Origin: Bactericera cockerelli
Taxonomy: Eukaryota; Arthropoda; Insecta; Hemiptera; Triozidae
Assembly: GCA_024516035.1 (NCBI GenBank)
Contig: CM044958.1
Location: 43,394,436 to 43,458,435, forward strand
Direction of reading: 5' to 3'
DNA: 64,000 nucleotides
A model generated the notes under the pieces. That model saw only the letters and a list, made by a program, of their open reading frames with translations. It had not been told where the DNA came from and ran no database searches. Position numbers and translations under genes: made by a program. Positions 24,501 through 28,443 of this stretch are shown one piece after another (within the stretch, counting starts at the first letter, position 1; each line of letters opens with the position of its first letter).

Positions 24501-27283
24501 TATTCAATAAATCAACCCAGATCTGCGCATATGCCGATGATGTTGCAATAATAGCAAGAAGTAAACAAAGACTGATAGAACTTTTTAAAGAAATTGAAAA
24601 TAAATGTAAACTTGGCCTAACAATAAATGAGAGTAAAACTGTTTATATGATAATGTCCGCATCAGAAGATTGTAGGAAAGTGGAAGACCTGAAAATAGAA
24701 GAAAATTGTTTTAAAGGTGTCGATAAGCTCAAATATCTTGGAGAATTGATCAACAATGATGCAAAACCGAGCACTGCCATCCAAGAAAGAATTAAAACCG
24801 GCAACAAGGCCTACTTTGCTAATATAAAACTGCTCCGAAACAAATTAATAACTAGAAGAACAAAATTAAAAATATATAAAACTCTCATAAGACCAGTCAT
24901 AACATAGGGTAGTGAATGCTGGGTAATAACACAACAAGACCAGGAAAAATTAAGAAGATTCGAAAGGAAAATAGTAAGGAAAATCTATGGAGGCATTCAA
25001 ATCAATGAAACAGACTGGAGAATCCGCAACAACCAGGAAATCAATGACATTCTAAATAATGAAGATATCGTCAAATTCATCAAAGCCCAGAGACTCAGAT
25101 GGTTTGGCCACATCCAATGAATGGAAGAAGAAAGAATGCCCAAAAAAATATTAAATGCCAAATTATACAACCCAAGGAAAAAAGGAAGACCACGCCTTAG
25201 ATGGATGGACCAAGTTCAAAGTGACCTGAAAACAATGAAAGTGAAAGGATGGGGAAATTTGGTGAAGGACAGACTTGTTTGGAGGCGTATTGTTGAGGAG
25301 GCCAAGGCTCACATCGGGCTGTAGTGCCACTTGGTAAGAGGTATATCCAGGTTCGACTGTATTTCGTTTATTTGTATCAGCTTTTTACTCGTGAGTTTTT
25401 AATGTCCCCTAGAAATCGAATTCAAGATGAAGACGGCTATGTGTTGTACGTGCGGAAGAACGCCCTTCAGATCTTGATCCCCAAGTACGGGCTGGAGGGG
25501 ACCCTGTTCCTGCGCAGTGACGCCCCTGGGGTGTCATGGAGCTACAATGAGAAGGAGTTGACGCAGACCTGTGGGCCGGTGGTGTTCCATAGCTTCGACC
25601 CTGTCACGGTGAGTCACAAGAATAGCCACCTTAATGTTGAACAAAGAAACAACTTTTGAAAGTGGTTTTTAGTTCATCAGCATTTGTTTTTGATATTATA
25701 CACTTGAATAATGTATGAATACTTCAAAGAAAAAAAAAATAAAGAAAAGAAACGGAAAAAATATCAATAATAAGAAGAAAAAAAATATGTAATCTTGGAT
25801 GGATACGATCTCTTATTAAAGTCCCCATTAATTAATGCCATGTACAGTTGTACACATACAACAATATGAATGAGAAACCTGATCTCTCTTAGTCTCATTC
25901 AAGAATAACGCAAATATCCTGTCAAGTATTGCTTTCTTCGGAAAACCTTTTTCTGTTGGAAGTGTAGACAGTTGCTATAAAAAAATTATTGATTGTTATA
26001 CTGTGTTTTTTGGCAACTCTCTATTATGAGAGCAGTTCTTAAAATATATTTATTTTATTGTCTCTCTCTTCGAAGATAATTTTTAATCATCTTAACTATG
26101 CATCTTCTCTTTATCTAAATGAGAAATGTGGACGGACTTTGTGTCTTTCTGTGTCCGAATTATTTAGACGAATTTTTAAGATATAGGCAAAGAAATGATG
26201 AGAGATGACCCCAAGTAAAAGTGTCGTACTATTTCAGGAAATCTTTCAAAAGTCCGAAATTCCAAAGAGTCTTTGATTTCTGACCTTTTTCAAGTATCGC
26301 CATGAGGAAGGCTCTGTTTTCCGAACTAAATGACATTTTTCCTCGAAATTTGTAGTGAAGACCTATGAGCTCAAAGCTAGAAAGTTTTAGGCAAGGGTTT
26401 GAGCTTTCATTTGACAAATCGATTGAGAAATTCTGATGAGCCGTTCTTGAGCTACGTCGAGTAAGGACAAAAAATGGATGGGTAACACAAAAAATATTCA
26501 CGTTTTTCGACTTAAATGACATTTTGTGTGTGTCTGTGGAGTGATGGCTTAGCGAAGCAGGTGCAGCCCGCTACTAGGTACATAATTTTAAAAACAGCTG
26601 ATTTGTTCCAGGTAAAAAAGAAATAGTGTGTTCGAGGAAGATGAGTATAAAATGAGATCTTGAATTTTGTGTGTTATGTCACTTCGATAATGGTATCATT
26701 ACCTCGAAAAGAGTGATGATCTATTTTAATAAGATCGAACCCGAAAAATAATAATAATAATAATAATATCGCCTTATTTATACTGCCCGATTAAGACTAA
26801 AGTCACATTATTCCAGCAGTAAGCCCAAGACATATTATTAAAAGTGGTAAAAATCCCAAATGGGGGGATAACTTGTCATGTCCCGACTGGGTTTCGAACC
26901 CACGACATCTGGAATCTCTGGATTCACTGAGGGCCGCCTTTACCACTGAGCTACCGGGACAGACAAAAAATAACTCTTTGAAACATATATTTCCAACACC
27001 TCTCTATCAAGACTATTTTGTTGGACTGGTTTTGTTTTCTTGTGAAACTAACAAATATTTGAACTGTCCTCTACAGGTTCAGCTAAGTTTGGATCGAAGC
27101 AATGTGCAACACGAGAGGCTACAAGTGAGGCTCGTATTGCCTAGGATTGAAGGATTCAGTGTTCCTTCTTCACCCGAGGGGGGAGAGAAGACGATAGAGG
27201 AGGGAGAGAAGGAGAAGGAAGAGGAAGCGGGAGCTCAACCCCCCGAGGCGAAGAAAAGGAAGAAGAAAGGAAAGAAGAAGTAG
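2908..27283 (+). CDS. Dis3: Dis3/Rrp44 exosome 3'-5' exoribonuclease, C-terminal half (six exons)
   Basis: join(2908-3061, 7351-7646, 11038-11337, 19841-20118, 25413-25608, 27077-27283). Exon phases fit exactly (154+296, 300, 278+196, 207 nt) and give 476 residues to a TAG stop. Motifs follow the Dis3 order: [102 protein letters not shown] (S1 domain) and a Glu-rich then Lys-rich tail ([10 protein letters not shown]). The PIN, cold-shock and early RNB exons, including the DxxxxxDDA active-site block, lie left of the window. Dis3 is the catalytic RNase of the nuclear and cytoplasmic exosome, degrading RNA 3' to 5'. DIS3L and DIS3L2 fit less well (KRIDMVP and the [11 protein letters not shown] context favour Dis3). 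The introns are packed with transposons. Confidence 0.95.
3096..3434 (+). mobile_element. SINE-A copy split by a SINE-C insertion
   Basis: The head GCGCGCGATTTGCTCAGTGG stops at 3128. It resumes at 3334 with CTCGCTTGCCCTGCGG, a B box (GGGTTCGATCTCC) and the body GGTTACAATTGTTTGTAAGG. A complete SINE-C occupies 3129-3333. The 3' half of SINE-A is missing. Confidence 0.7.
3129..3333 (+). mobile_element. SINE-C (tRNA-derived, ATT-repeat tail)
   Basis: tRNA-like head with A box TAGCTCAGTGG and B box GGTTCGAGACC, flanked by TCCCGG and CGGGACA that could pair as an acceptor stem. The body is TTATCCTCCCATTTGGGATT and the end CAGTATAAAT, then an (ATT)n tail. The same family lies at 8147-8346, 26749-26962 and 28715-29017 on the other strand. 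Confidence 0.75.
3753..4858 (-). mobile_element. 5'-truncated Jockey-type LINE with 12-bp target-site duplication
   Basis: The element lies between direct repeats ATGTCACTCTCT at 3741-3752 and 4859-4870. On the - strand it ends in a poly(A) run (T tract at 3752-3770), as expected for target-primed reverse transcription. The 5' end is cut inside the RT domain. It sits in the Dis3 intron 3062-7350, antisense. Confidence 0.85.
4010..4852 (-). pseudogene. Jockey-type reverse transcriptase C-terminal part (5'-truncated)
   Basis: 280 codons open from within the RT palm: [17 protein letters not shown], then MFADDTAII (catalytic FADD), [12 protein letters not shown] and [16 protein letters not shown], ending with an acidic tail. 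Endonuclease and RT fingers are absent because of 5' truncation, so the protein cannot be functional alone. The frame has no internal stop, which suggests a recent insertion. The in-frame ATG at 4852 is incidental. Confidence 0.85.
5035..6638 (+). mobile_element. Tc1-type DNA transposon, near-complete
   Basis: A 1604-bp element is bounded by TA dinucleotides at 5033-5034 and 6639-6640. The inverted ends are CACTAAGCAAAACAAAATAG on the left and CACTAAGCAAAACAAAATAA on the right read in reverse, followed on both by GGGCCAC. It contains a DD34E transposase frame (5324-6319). Tc1 elements move by cut-and-paste into TA sites. Confidence 0.93.
5324..6319 (+). pseudogene. Tc1 DD34E transposase, three in-frame stops
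   Basis: A single frame from the ATG at 5324 to the stop at 6317-6319 would give about 331 residues, the usual Tc1 size. Stops interrupt it at 5423-5425 (TAA), 5828-5830 (TGA, likely from CGA) and 6029-6031 (TGA). There is no frameshift. An N-terminal helix-turn-helix ([17 protein letters not shown]) precedes the catalytic residues: VLFSDECKV (D1), FMHDNARPH (D2) and FNPIEHAWD (E), with 34 residues between D2 and E. The VWGG motif is also present. The copy looks recently dead. Confidence 0.9.
6690..7325. repeat. Repeat patch: duplicated retro-element tail and SINE-B
   Basis: A block ACACAAACAAGATACATATT plus GACCCAAGGGCGAGGTTAGC occurs at about 6740-6802 and again at 7176-7239. Between them is a + strand SINE-B (from 6847). 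The second block ends in a hairpin, GGTTATTGCCTATGGCAACC (7278-7297), a motif shared with tails at 28870, 33125 and 50800. Confidence 0.55.
6847..7140 (+). mobile_element. SINE-B (tRNA-derived)
   Basis: tRNA-like head GTGGCAGAGTGAGTTAACGC with B box GGTTCGATTCC. The body is GCTCTGTACTTGGATGTTCG and CCACTCATACCTCGTGAGG, recurring at 53880-54002. The 3' end is approximate. Confidence 0.6.
7351..7646 (+). CDS. Dis3: Dis3 exon b (RNB domain)
   Basis: Acceptor GTGAGCAG|GGAATG. It encodes [14 protein letters not shown]...[18 protein letters not shown]...SETHDPIE and ends in phase 0 at ATCGAG|GTGAG. The last 23 bases of this exon/donor are the seed of the long tandem array that follows. Confidence 0.93.
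7624..9016 (+). repeat. 23-bp/52-bp minisatellite built from the exon b 5' splice site
   Basis: The unit is GACACACGACCCYATCGAG|GTGA (23 bp; bar = splice junction). Fifteen exon-end copies fall in perfect 23-bp register from 7646 to 7968. Then come 52-53-bp units with GGGCTCCTAAGTAAAGTATA added, a SINE-C (8147-8346), about 16 more 23-bp units (8444-8788), a few variants and more 52-bp units to 9016. There are roughly 40 copies of the exon end, nearly all still followed by GTRAG. One unit (about 8799-8817) contains ATCGACAGCGAG, the exon sequence just upstream. In the Dis3 frame the first unit beyond the true donor leads to TGA. Confidence 0.95.
8147..8346 (-). mobile_element. SINE-C inserted into the minisatellite
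   Basis: Starts on the + strand with the (AAT)n tail complement and ATCGCCTTATTTATACTGCC, and ends with the tRNA-like head (TTTACCACTGAGCT). It is flanked by GCTCCCAAGTAAAGTATAAT and GCTCCTAAGTAAAGTATAAT. This could be a target-site duplication, but the array itself repeats that string. Confidence 0.75.
9018..9291 (+). mobile_element. Unclassified retro-element ending in (CAA)n, inside the array
   Basis: Unrelated sequence interrupts a minisatellite unit, which resumes afterwards as CCCTATTGAGGTGAGGGCTC. It starts near GTCTGGCTGGGGGACGTTAA and ends CTACAACAACAACAACAAC. This microsatellite end is typical of some LINE/SINE 3' ends. I cannot name the family. Confidence 0.5.
9385..9632 (+). mobile_element. 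SINE-A lacking its B box
   Basis: Head GCGCGCGATTAGCTCAGTGG is followed directly by the body, with a deletion removing the B-box part after CTTGCCATGC. The remainder is full length: AAGGGATACCTTCCGGTGCG, TTGACCCAGTACCTAAATGG and the end TTTCATGGCTACGAAATAAA. Confidence 0.75.
9633..10311. other. Intron, no gene seen
   Basis: AT-rich Dis3 intron. A short piece near 9785-9812 (CCCGCTTAGGCAGGGTCGAC) resembles the tail of the SINE at 10312. Short ORFs here are low-complexity pyrimidine-rich translations. Confidence 0.5.
10312..10490 (+). mobile_element. tRNA-like SINE with CGTCGAC tail motif
   Basis: Head ATTGGTCTAGCGGTAGCATG and B box GGTTTGAATCCCGG, resembling a tRNA-Gly-type head. The body is GGCTCTGTACTTTAAATGTC and the tail CAACGTCGACCTTGCTTGAT. 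The tail is mirrored at 10890-10943. Confidence 0.6.
10448..10943. repeat. Inverted repeat formed by two SINE tails
   Basis: Left arm 10448-10511 and right arm 10889-10943 are inverted copies. The stretch GACACAGTAAAAGAAGAAAT plus ATTAGTTTTC matches base for base in reverse on the right. The spacer is about 380 bp with a long T tract (10530-10560). It lies just upstream of Dis3 exon c. Confidence 0.75.
11038..11337 (+). CDS. Dis3: Dis3 exon c (RNB domain)
   Basis: Acceptor CTCCTAG|GTGG and donor CTGCAG|GTAAGT, 100 codons, phase 0 at both ends. Encodes [27 protein letters not shown] and [15 protein letters not shown]. High GC, and one base-perfect frame. Confidence 0.94.
11359..11622 (+). mobile_element. 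5S rRNA-derived SINE (SINE3-type)
   Basis: The head aligns with 5S rRNA along its length: TGAATACACC, then ACACCGAAGTTAAGCGACAT and TATGGGTGACC, the conserved box C area. The body is GGTAAAACCCCCGTCGTGAT and the element ends in poly(A). Flanking AAATGATTTAG at about 11345-11355 and 11620-11630 is a target-site duplication. It is pol III transcribed from an internal 5S-type promoter by family analogy. Confidence 0.88.
11632..12246. other. Dis3 intron; processed-looking fragment, no supported gene
   Basis: A short open stretch (11661-11870) has no recognisable motif. It continues into AT-rich intron. At 12193-12258 begins a block (TGGCCCTTAGTGTGAGATGA...) that is repeated at 18121-18184 on the far side of the LINE. 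Confidence 0.4.
12646..14073 (+). CDS. LINE ORF1 (gag-like, CCHC zinc knuckle)
   Basis: 475 residues. The N-terminus is Ser/Phe-rich. One zinc knuckle [14 protein letters not shown] (C-X2-C-X4-H-X4-C) lies at residues 217-230. A long Ser/Pro-rich linker and a helical C-terminus follow. ORF1 proteins of I-type LINEs bind element RNA and form the ribonucleoprotein. The start is the ATG in CCACCATGACC. It ends 179 bp before ORF2. I see no disabling mutation. Confidence 0.9.
   Translation: MTSSKPLSFSSVLNGNSRRNSPFFPKSAAPSSFSASFSRVVQSKTVNDSLLLPLECAFYLPYHESISHDKYFITIGEMVGFQNIIYGGKNGLRMVMHLASQQIVDDFVLKNDTILIDDKVLPVKKLIDPGLVLYLHNTVPHLPNTVIEEELKKHVRLLSEIKLSNYGMKDPRLRHVLAYKRQVQIPSEEKSKVPMQITVTWKNIPYSIPLLFDAPRCYNCGKEGHISKNCSETTNTPAQKRLGDIMLSTSSSPMVAAVPTVDFGTPPPAISTVELRTSVPEENIAIVCPTADSHTEIEDSEFMSQSSISSSSLGEPREIEQDLIPKFAIRRSSSSPLLNEDKKTDFPSLPSPPSVLSQENKMKRNLSPAENTTEKKVKTHNSSTDPEMTEGFKCLVQKILVENQESAFTCEDFCSLMANLRSSQKKQEILLQSGFPLENIEKVLSAILTSSDVTPNIRARVTRLLKCNLFEQMET
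14253..18008 (+). CDS. LINE ORF2: endonuclease, reverse transcriptase, RNase H
   Basis: 1251 codons from 14253. A second ATG at 14304 ([13 protein letters not shown]) is the more likely start, since the first 17 residues are only hydrophobic. The APE endonuclease has [23 protein letters not shown] and SDHFPIH, so all catalytic positions are present. [29 protein letters not shown] (first Asp), [13 protein letters not shown] and [10 protein letters not shown] (about residue 690). RNase [23 protein letters not shown] and [10 protein letters not shown], giving a complete D-E-D-D set from about residue 990. The C-terminus has a CDTC...HILKEC zinc-like motif. The AYE in place of the usual AYD after the first RT Asp is a small oddity. 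RNase H puts it in the I group. Confidence 0.93.
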   Translation: MLKLFIFTFLTFFILFIMNNFSLLQWNVNGYFKRLPHIQKMLCDKTPLVACFQETNFKPNYLPSISNYNIFRKDRDPTDALSASGGVATLIHKTVRSKQCMIISDLEVVVVEILLNKKIQICNIYLPSDRRFTAQDLENITNQLSPPFIILGDWNSHHMLWGSTLTNSRGREIEKWIQNNNIYLLNDGSHTYTSMSYNSTSAIDVTFCSNDLSLYLLWNVDTYLNDSDHFPIHVTSHQREDTNQYSDFSKWHYNRADWGGFAAQLHQKHENLTLDPDTNKAVKAFTDDIIAACETHIPKSNPKNSKPRIPWWTEDCYKAIKEKNKYYRKYKRTQLLEDFILFKKFRAISRKTVWQAKQDSWRKFTGSINFGTSTKEAWNKVKRVLGKKKDQIGIPSLKIDSGFTTDKKEISDLLVHKFYQNSDLTQHNSEFLLNKENSERFPFNFDRRNVGSYNAPITLKEIERVLIKRKDTAPGKDQISYVMLKNLPSSSLKLLNKLYNRIWYSGVIPLTWKEFILSPIPKPNKNPELAENYRPITLASCLFKILEKIINDRLFCTLDSQNFFNKVQCGFRKLHSTTDALVHLETNIRDAFANQEHCVAVSLDILRAYETTWIYRILSILKNNNIQGNMLCFIKNLHEERKFRVRVGSVLSDFREQKNGICQGLSISCTLFLIAINDIADNIHPKVDTCIFADDCTLFMRSKYLCEIESCLQFSLNNLSEWSNSSGFMFSPQKCQAIHFCRKRKAHNNPELSIANHSLLFVTNMRLLGLHFDTKLNFKNNLTLLKNDCLKRLNLMKIFCNNKWGADYKSLLLLYRGYIRSKLDFGCVVYGSATESSLRTLDTIHHQGVRLALGAFKSSPIKSILSEAGEPPLLLRREILACNYLFNTQRDKRHIHHSTLLNNTDNQIYESRSHLEKPFRLRAKNLLDKYGESANAINSITSLKHSAPWIIPSPPICYDLRKYDKKNNNHLEICSAFNMLIATSYSQSKVFYTDASKSENGTSAAFWSSNGTFGVRLNPILSICNAELMAIMYTIYFILSNCISHSVNEIFLICSDSLSALQSLQDVFSSNPIATKIRTLLIENKNITISFLWIPSHVGIKGNEEADKIAKDNISDGSPLISDIPIQDYKHLLKRKIISKWNEEWKNLTGNKLRELKNENKPWHPPSSFTRRDQVSITRLRIGHTNLTHVYLMKKENPPVCDTCQCRLTVKHILKECIKYQNARNPNDLFVCLSYDPISVLNFINKNYLKM
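18081..18212 (+). repeat. Short tandem duplication at the LINE insertion site
   Basis: TATTATGAATTATGTAAACT plus GTCATTGATATTT occurs at about 18086-18118 and 18178-18210. The preceding block (TGGCCCTTAG...) occurs at 12193 and 18121. Together these show that a roughly 90-bp tandem duplicate existed before the LINE inserted into its first unit. Confidence 0.65.
18397..19378 (+). repeat. Direct repeats of about 130 bp flanking a tRNA-like element
   Basis: TTGACCATATAATATCAAGC through CGGCATAGAAGCTGCAGC is found at 18397-18530 and again at 19247-19378 with few differences. Between them are a poly(T) tract (18530-18562) and a tRNA-like head at 19084-19165 (AGCTTAGCCGAGTCGTTTAA; B box GAGTTCTAATCTC), probably one SINE family. 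Confidence 0.6.
19383..19644 (+). repeat. Direct repeat with duplicated 3' splice-site region
   Basis: The block TACATTTATGTATAAAATAT to GCACTCTTAACCAATT occurs at 19383-19468 and 19559-19644. Between them, 19469-19553 is a copy of the polypyrimidine/acceptor region of exon d (19755-19840), including CCCCCTCTCGCCCCTTAG. This is a decoy acceptor about 290 bp upstream of the real one. Confidence 0.8.
19841..20118 (+). CDS. Dis3: Dis3 exon d (RNB domain, catalytic-side helix)
   Basis: Acceptor CCCCCTCAG|GCTGTC and donor TTCTTCAG|GTAAAA. Encodes [58 protein letters not shown] and HTHLFFR, the strongly conserved RNB core. It ends in phase 2. The 3' end of the exon is repeated 11 more times downstream. 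Confidence 0.95.
20089..20485 (+). repeat. 33-bp minisatellite built from the exon d 5' splice site (12 copies)
   Basis: The unit is CTCTGCACACCCATCTCTTC then TTCAG|GTAAAAAG (33 bp). Exon-end copies occur at 20118 and every 33 bases to 20481, 12 in all. Eleven are followed by GTAAAAAG and the last by GTGGGC. Because 33 is a multiple of 3, frames stay open through the array and yield spurious 11-residue-repeat ORFs on both strands. In the Dis3 frame each added unit carries TAA. Confidence 0.96.
20498..20780 (+). repeat. Dispersed repeat, inverted copy at 62405-62530
   Basis: CTAAAAAAAAATTTCCTGGT, TATTCCAAGGTCATTCGTGA and GGTTACTTTTAAAGATAAAC recur in reverse at 62405-62530. Inside it, TTCTTTCTAAC and GTTAGAAAGAA form inverted ends (20505-20525 and 20762-20780), suggesting a small foldback element. 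Confidence 0.55.
21499..25323 (+). pseudogene. RTE-like endonuclease/reverse transcriptase, broken
   Basis: One frame throughout: [21 protein letters not shown], a stop TAA at 21679-21681, [16 protein letters not shown] and DSDHYMV (endonuclease), [30 protein letters not shown], then the MITE. After removing it and one TA the frame resumes as [27 protein letters not shown] and CAYADDVAI. Further stops are TAG at 24905-24907 and TGA at 25118-25120. The tail [14 protein letters not shown]...RWFGHIQ is typical of this RTE-like group. The three point stops and no frameshift imply fairly recent loss. Confidence 0.88.
23357..24219. mobile_element. 863-bp foldback MITE, TA target
   Basis: Ends CAGGGTGGGGCAAAAGTCTG and its inverse extend as long near-perfect terminal inverted repeats of more than 150 bp. 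The interior contains a second inverted pair, AGTCTGGAAACCCCTGAATA and its complement. Flanking TA at 23355-23356 and 24220-24221. Deleting the element plus one TA restores the LINE frame. No ORF of its own. Mariner-type by target and end sequence. Confidence 0.92.
25413..25608 (+). CDS. Dis3: Dis3 exon e (S1 domain)
   Basis: Acceptor TCCCCTAG|AAATCG and donor TCACG|GTGAGT. Encodes [32 protein letters not shown] and [10 protein letters not shown]. Phase 2 at the start joins exon d (AG+A = Arg). It corresponds to the start of the C-terminal S1 RNA-binding domain. Confidence 0.94.
26100..26577 (+). mobile_element. Old Helitron-like copy, related to 44920-45975
   Basis: Shares the internal segment TTTGAGCTTTCATTTGAC, GATGAGCCGTTCTTGAGCTA and the end region AGCGAAGCAGGTGCAGCCCG then CTACTAG with the Helitron in copy 2. 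Ends are degraded, so the left boundary is uncertain. Present in both copies of the region (41015-41492). Confidence 0.6.
26749..26962 (-). mobile_element. SINE-C
   Basis: (AAT)n then ATCGCCTTATTTATACTGCC at the left and the tRNA-like head with CGGGACA end at the right. B box complement GGGTTTCGAACCC. Second copy at 41664-41877. Confidence 0.78.
27077..27283 (+). CDS. Dis3: Dis3 terminal exon f (S1 end and charged tail)
   Basis: Acceptor CTCTACAG|GTTCAG. Encodes [28 protein letters not shown], then a Glu-rich stretch and a Lys/Arg cluster [10 protein letters not shown] (nuclear-localisation-like) and TAG. Human Dis3 ends in a similar basic tail. Confidence 0.93.
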   Translation, partial: VQLSLDRSNVQHERLQVRLVLPRIEGFSVPSSPEGGEKTIEEGEKEKEEEAGAQPPEAKKRKKKGKKK

Positions 27284-27684
27284 GCAAGGATCTGGTTACG
27301 AAAGTAAGAGGAACACAGCCCGCATGATTAGAAATGCCTCCTTTGCAGGTCGTACCGGACATCGAACTCGAGATCGGTTGTAAAATCGATTTTTTAAAAA
27401 ATTGTATAAAAGTACCTACACTTCTGTGTTGTAAAATGTAAGCACAAAAGCAATGACTGGTACTTGTTGCTGTATCTGGGTAGTAGTGGGTAGTTATTAT
27501 CAAGGATTAGCTGTAGGAACTCGAAATTTTACTTTCTTGATGAATTTGTTACAAAGGCCAGTTAGATTATCTACCCAAATGTCGATCCCTTAGTTGGTGC
27601 TTGGATTTTGTCGTGCAGAGTGCATCTTAATCATGAGGGTCTGTTCGCATTACTTTAACTTTGTAAAGTGTTTAAAATTTGGAT

Positions 27685-27690
27685 AATAAA
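27685..27690 (+). terminator. Candidate Dis3 polyadenylation signal
   Basis: AATAAA 402 bp after the Dis3 stop, the clearest hexamer before the converging annexin gene. In the second copy it lies at 42855-42860, beyond a Helitron inserted in the 3'UTR. Confidence 0.45.
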
Positions 27691-28443
27691 AAGTTTTGAT
27701 AAATACTTTTATAAGGTAATGCAGTTCTTATTCGAAAAAATATTTTTATTTTGTACATGAAATCTTAAGTATAAAGTAGAACTACCGATATAAATAAATT
27801 GATTAATATTAATTTATTCTGAGAGCATGGAAAATTAATAAATATAGCATAGGAAAAAAGAGAATAAAAATTTAGGGAGTAAAAATTATCTTGTGAATTA
27901 CATTTGATTATTTATCGTCCAGAATATAGCTTTTTAAGTGACAGGTACAGTATGGGATTTGAAAGTACGTAAGTTAATAGGTTTTCTTCATCACTTTGAA
28001 ATGTTATCTTATCGATATTTTCATTATCAAGATAATTTCTTGATATGACCATGCAGTTGAAAGCAACGATGTACCCAAAATTAAAAAAAAAAAACTTAAA
28101 TAGTTCAAATCTATTTTTTTAGACTATTAGTCAAATCTATTAGTCTATTATTTATGTACAAGCATTATCATCATAAAAAAGCTTGGCCAATTTTAGATTT
28201 AAACAATTAATTAACTTAAAAAAGAAATTCATTAATAATAATTATGATGGTAACAGGTAACCACATTGGTTGAGATGAATACATACTTGTACAAACCCCT
28301 AATTGGGAAGATTAAAGGACCCTAGTAAACTGGAGCAGAATAGAGTTACTGAGATATTATATACAATGATGGAGAGTTTTGTATACATATACTTCACCCC
28401 CTCCATATGAAGGAACAGCTTATAAATAATGATAAGCACCAAT

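Larger units (their letters stand above)
21290..25323 (+). mobile_element. RTE-like LINE, interrupted by a foldback MITE
   Basis: The leader at 21345-21420 is shared with the LINE at 1-2420, followed by a single long frame (below). A TA-flanked palindromic element sits inside at 23357-24219. The element ends near 25323 without a clear poly(A). The second copy is at about 36200-40239. Confidence 0.8.
21150..25359. mobile_element. pogo-like MITE interrupted by a LINE
   Basis: TA then CAGTCGACACTGGATATAAT starts at 21150. Its inverse TATATCCAGGTTCGACTG then TA ends at 25359. CAGTCGAACC-type ends with TA duplication are characteristic of pogo/mariner-like elements. The LINE (about 21290-25323) lies between them, so the MITE appears to be its insertion site. 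Confidence 0.6.

Noticed and set aside
26880..26962. Functional tRNA gene (TAGCTCAGTGG and GGTTCGAAACC boxes)
   Set aside because: The anticodon arm does not fold properly and the head is followed by the SINE-C body in every copy.
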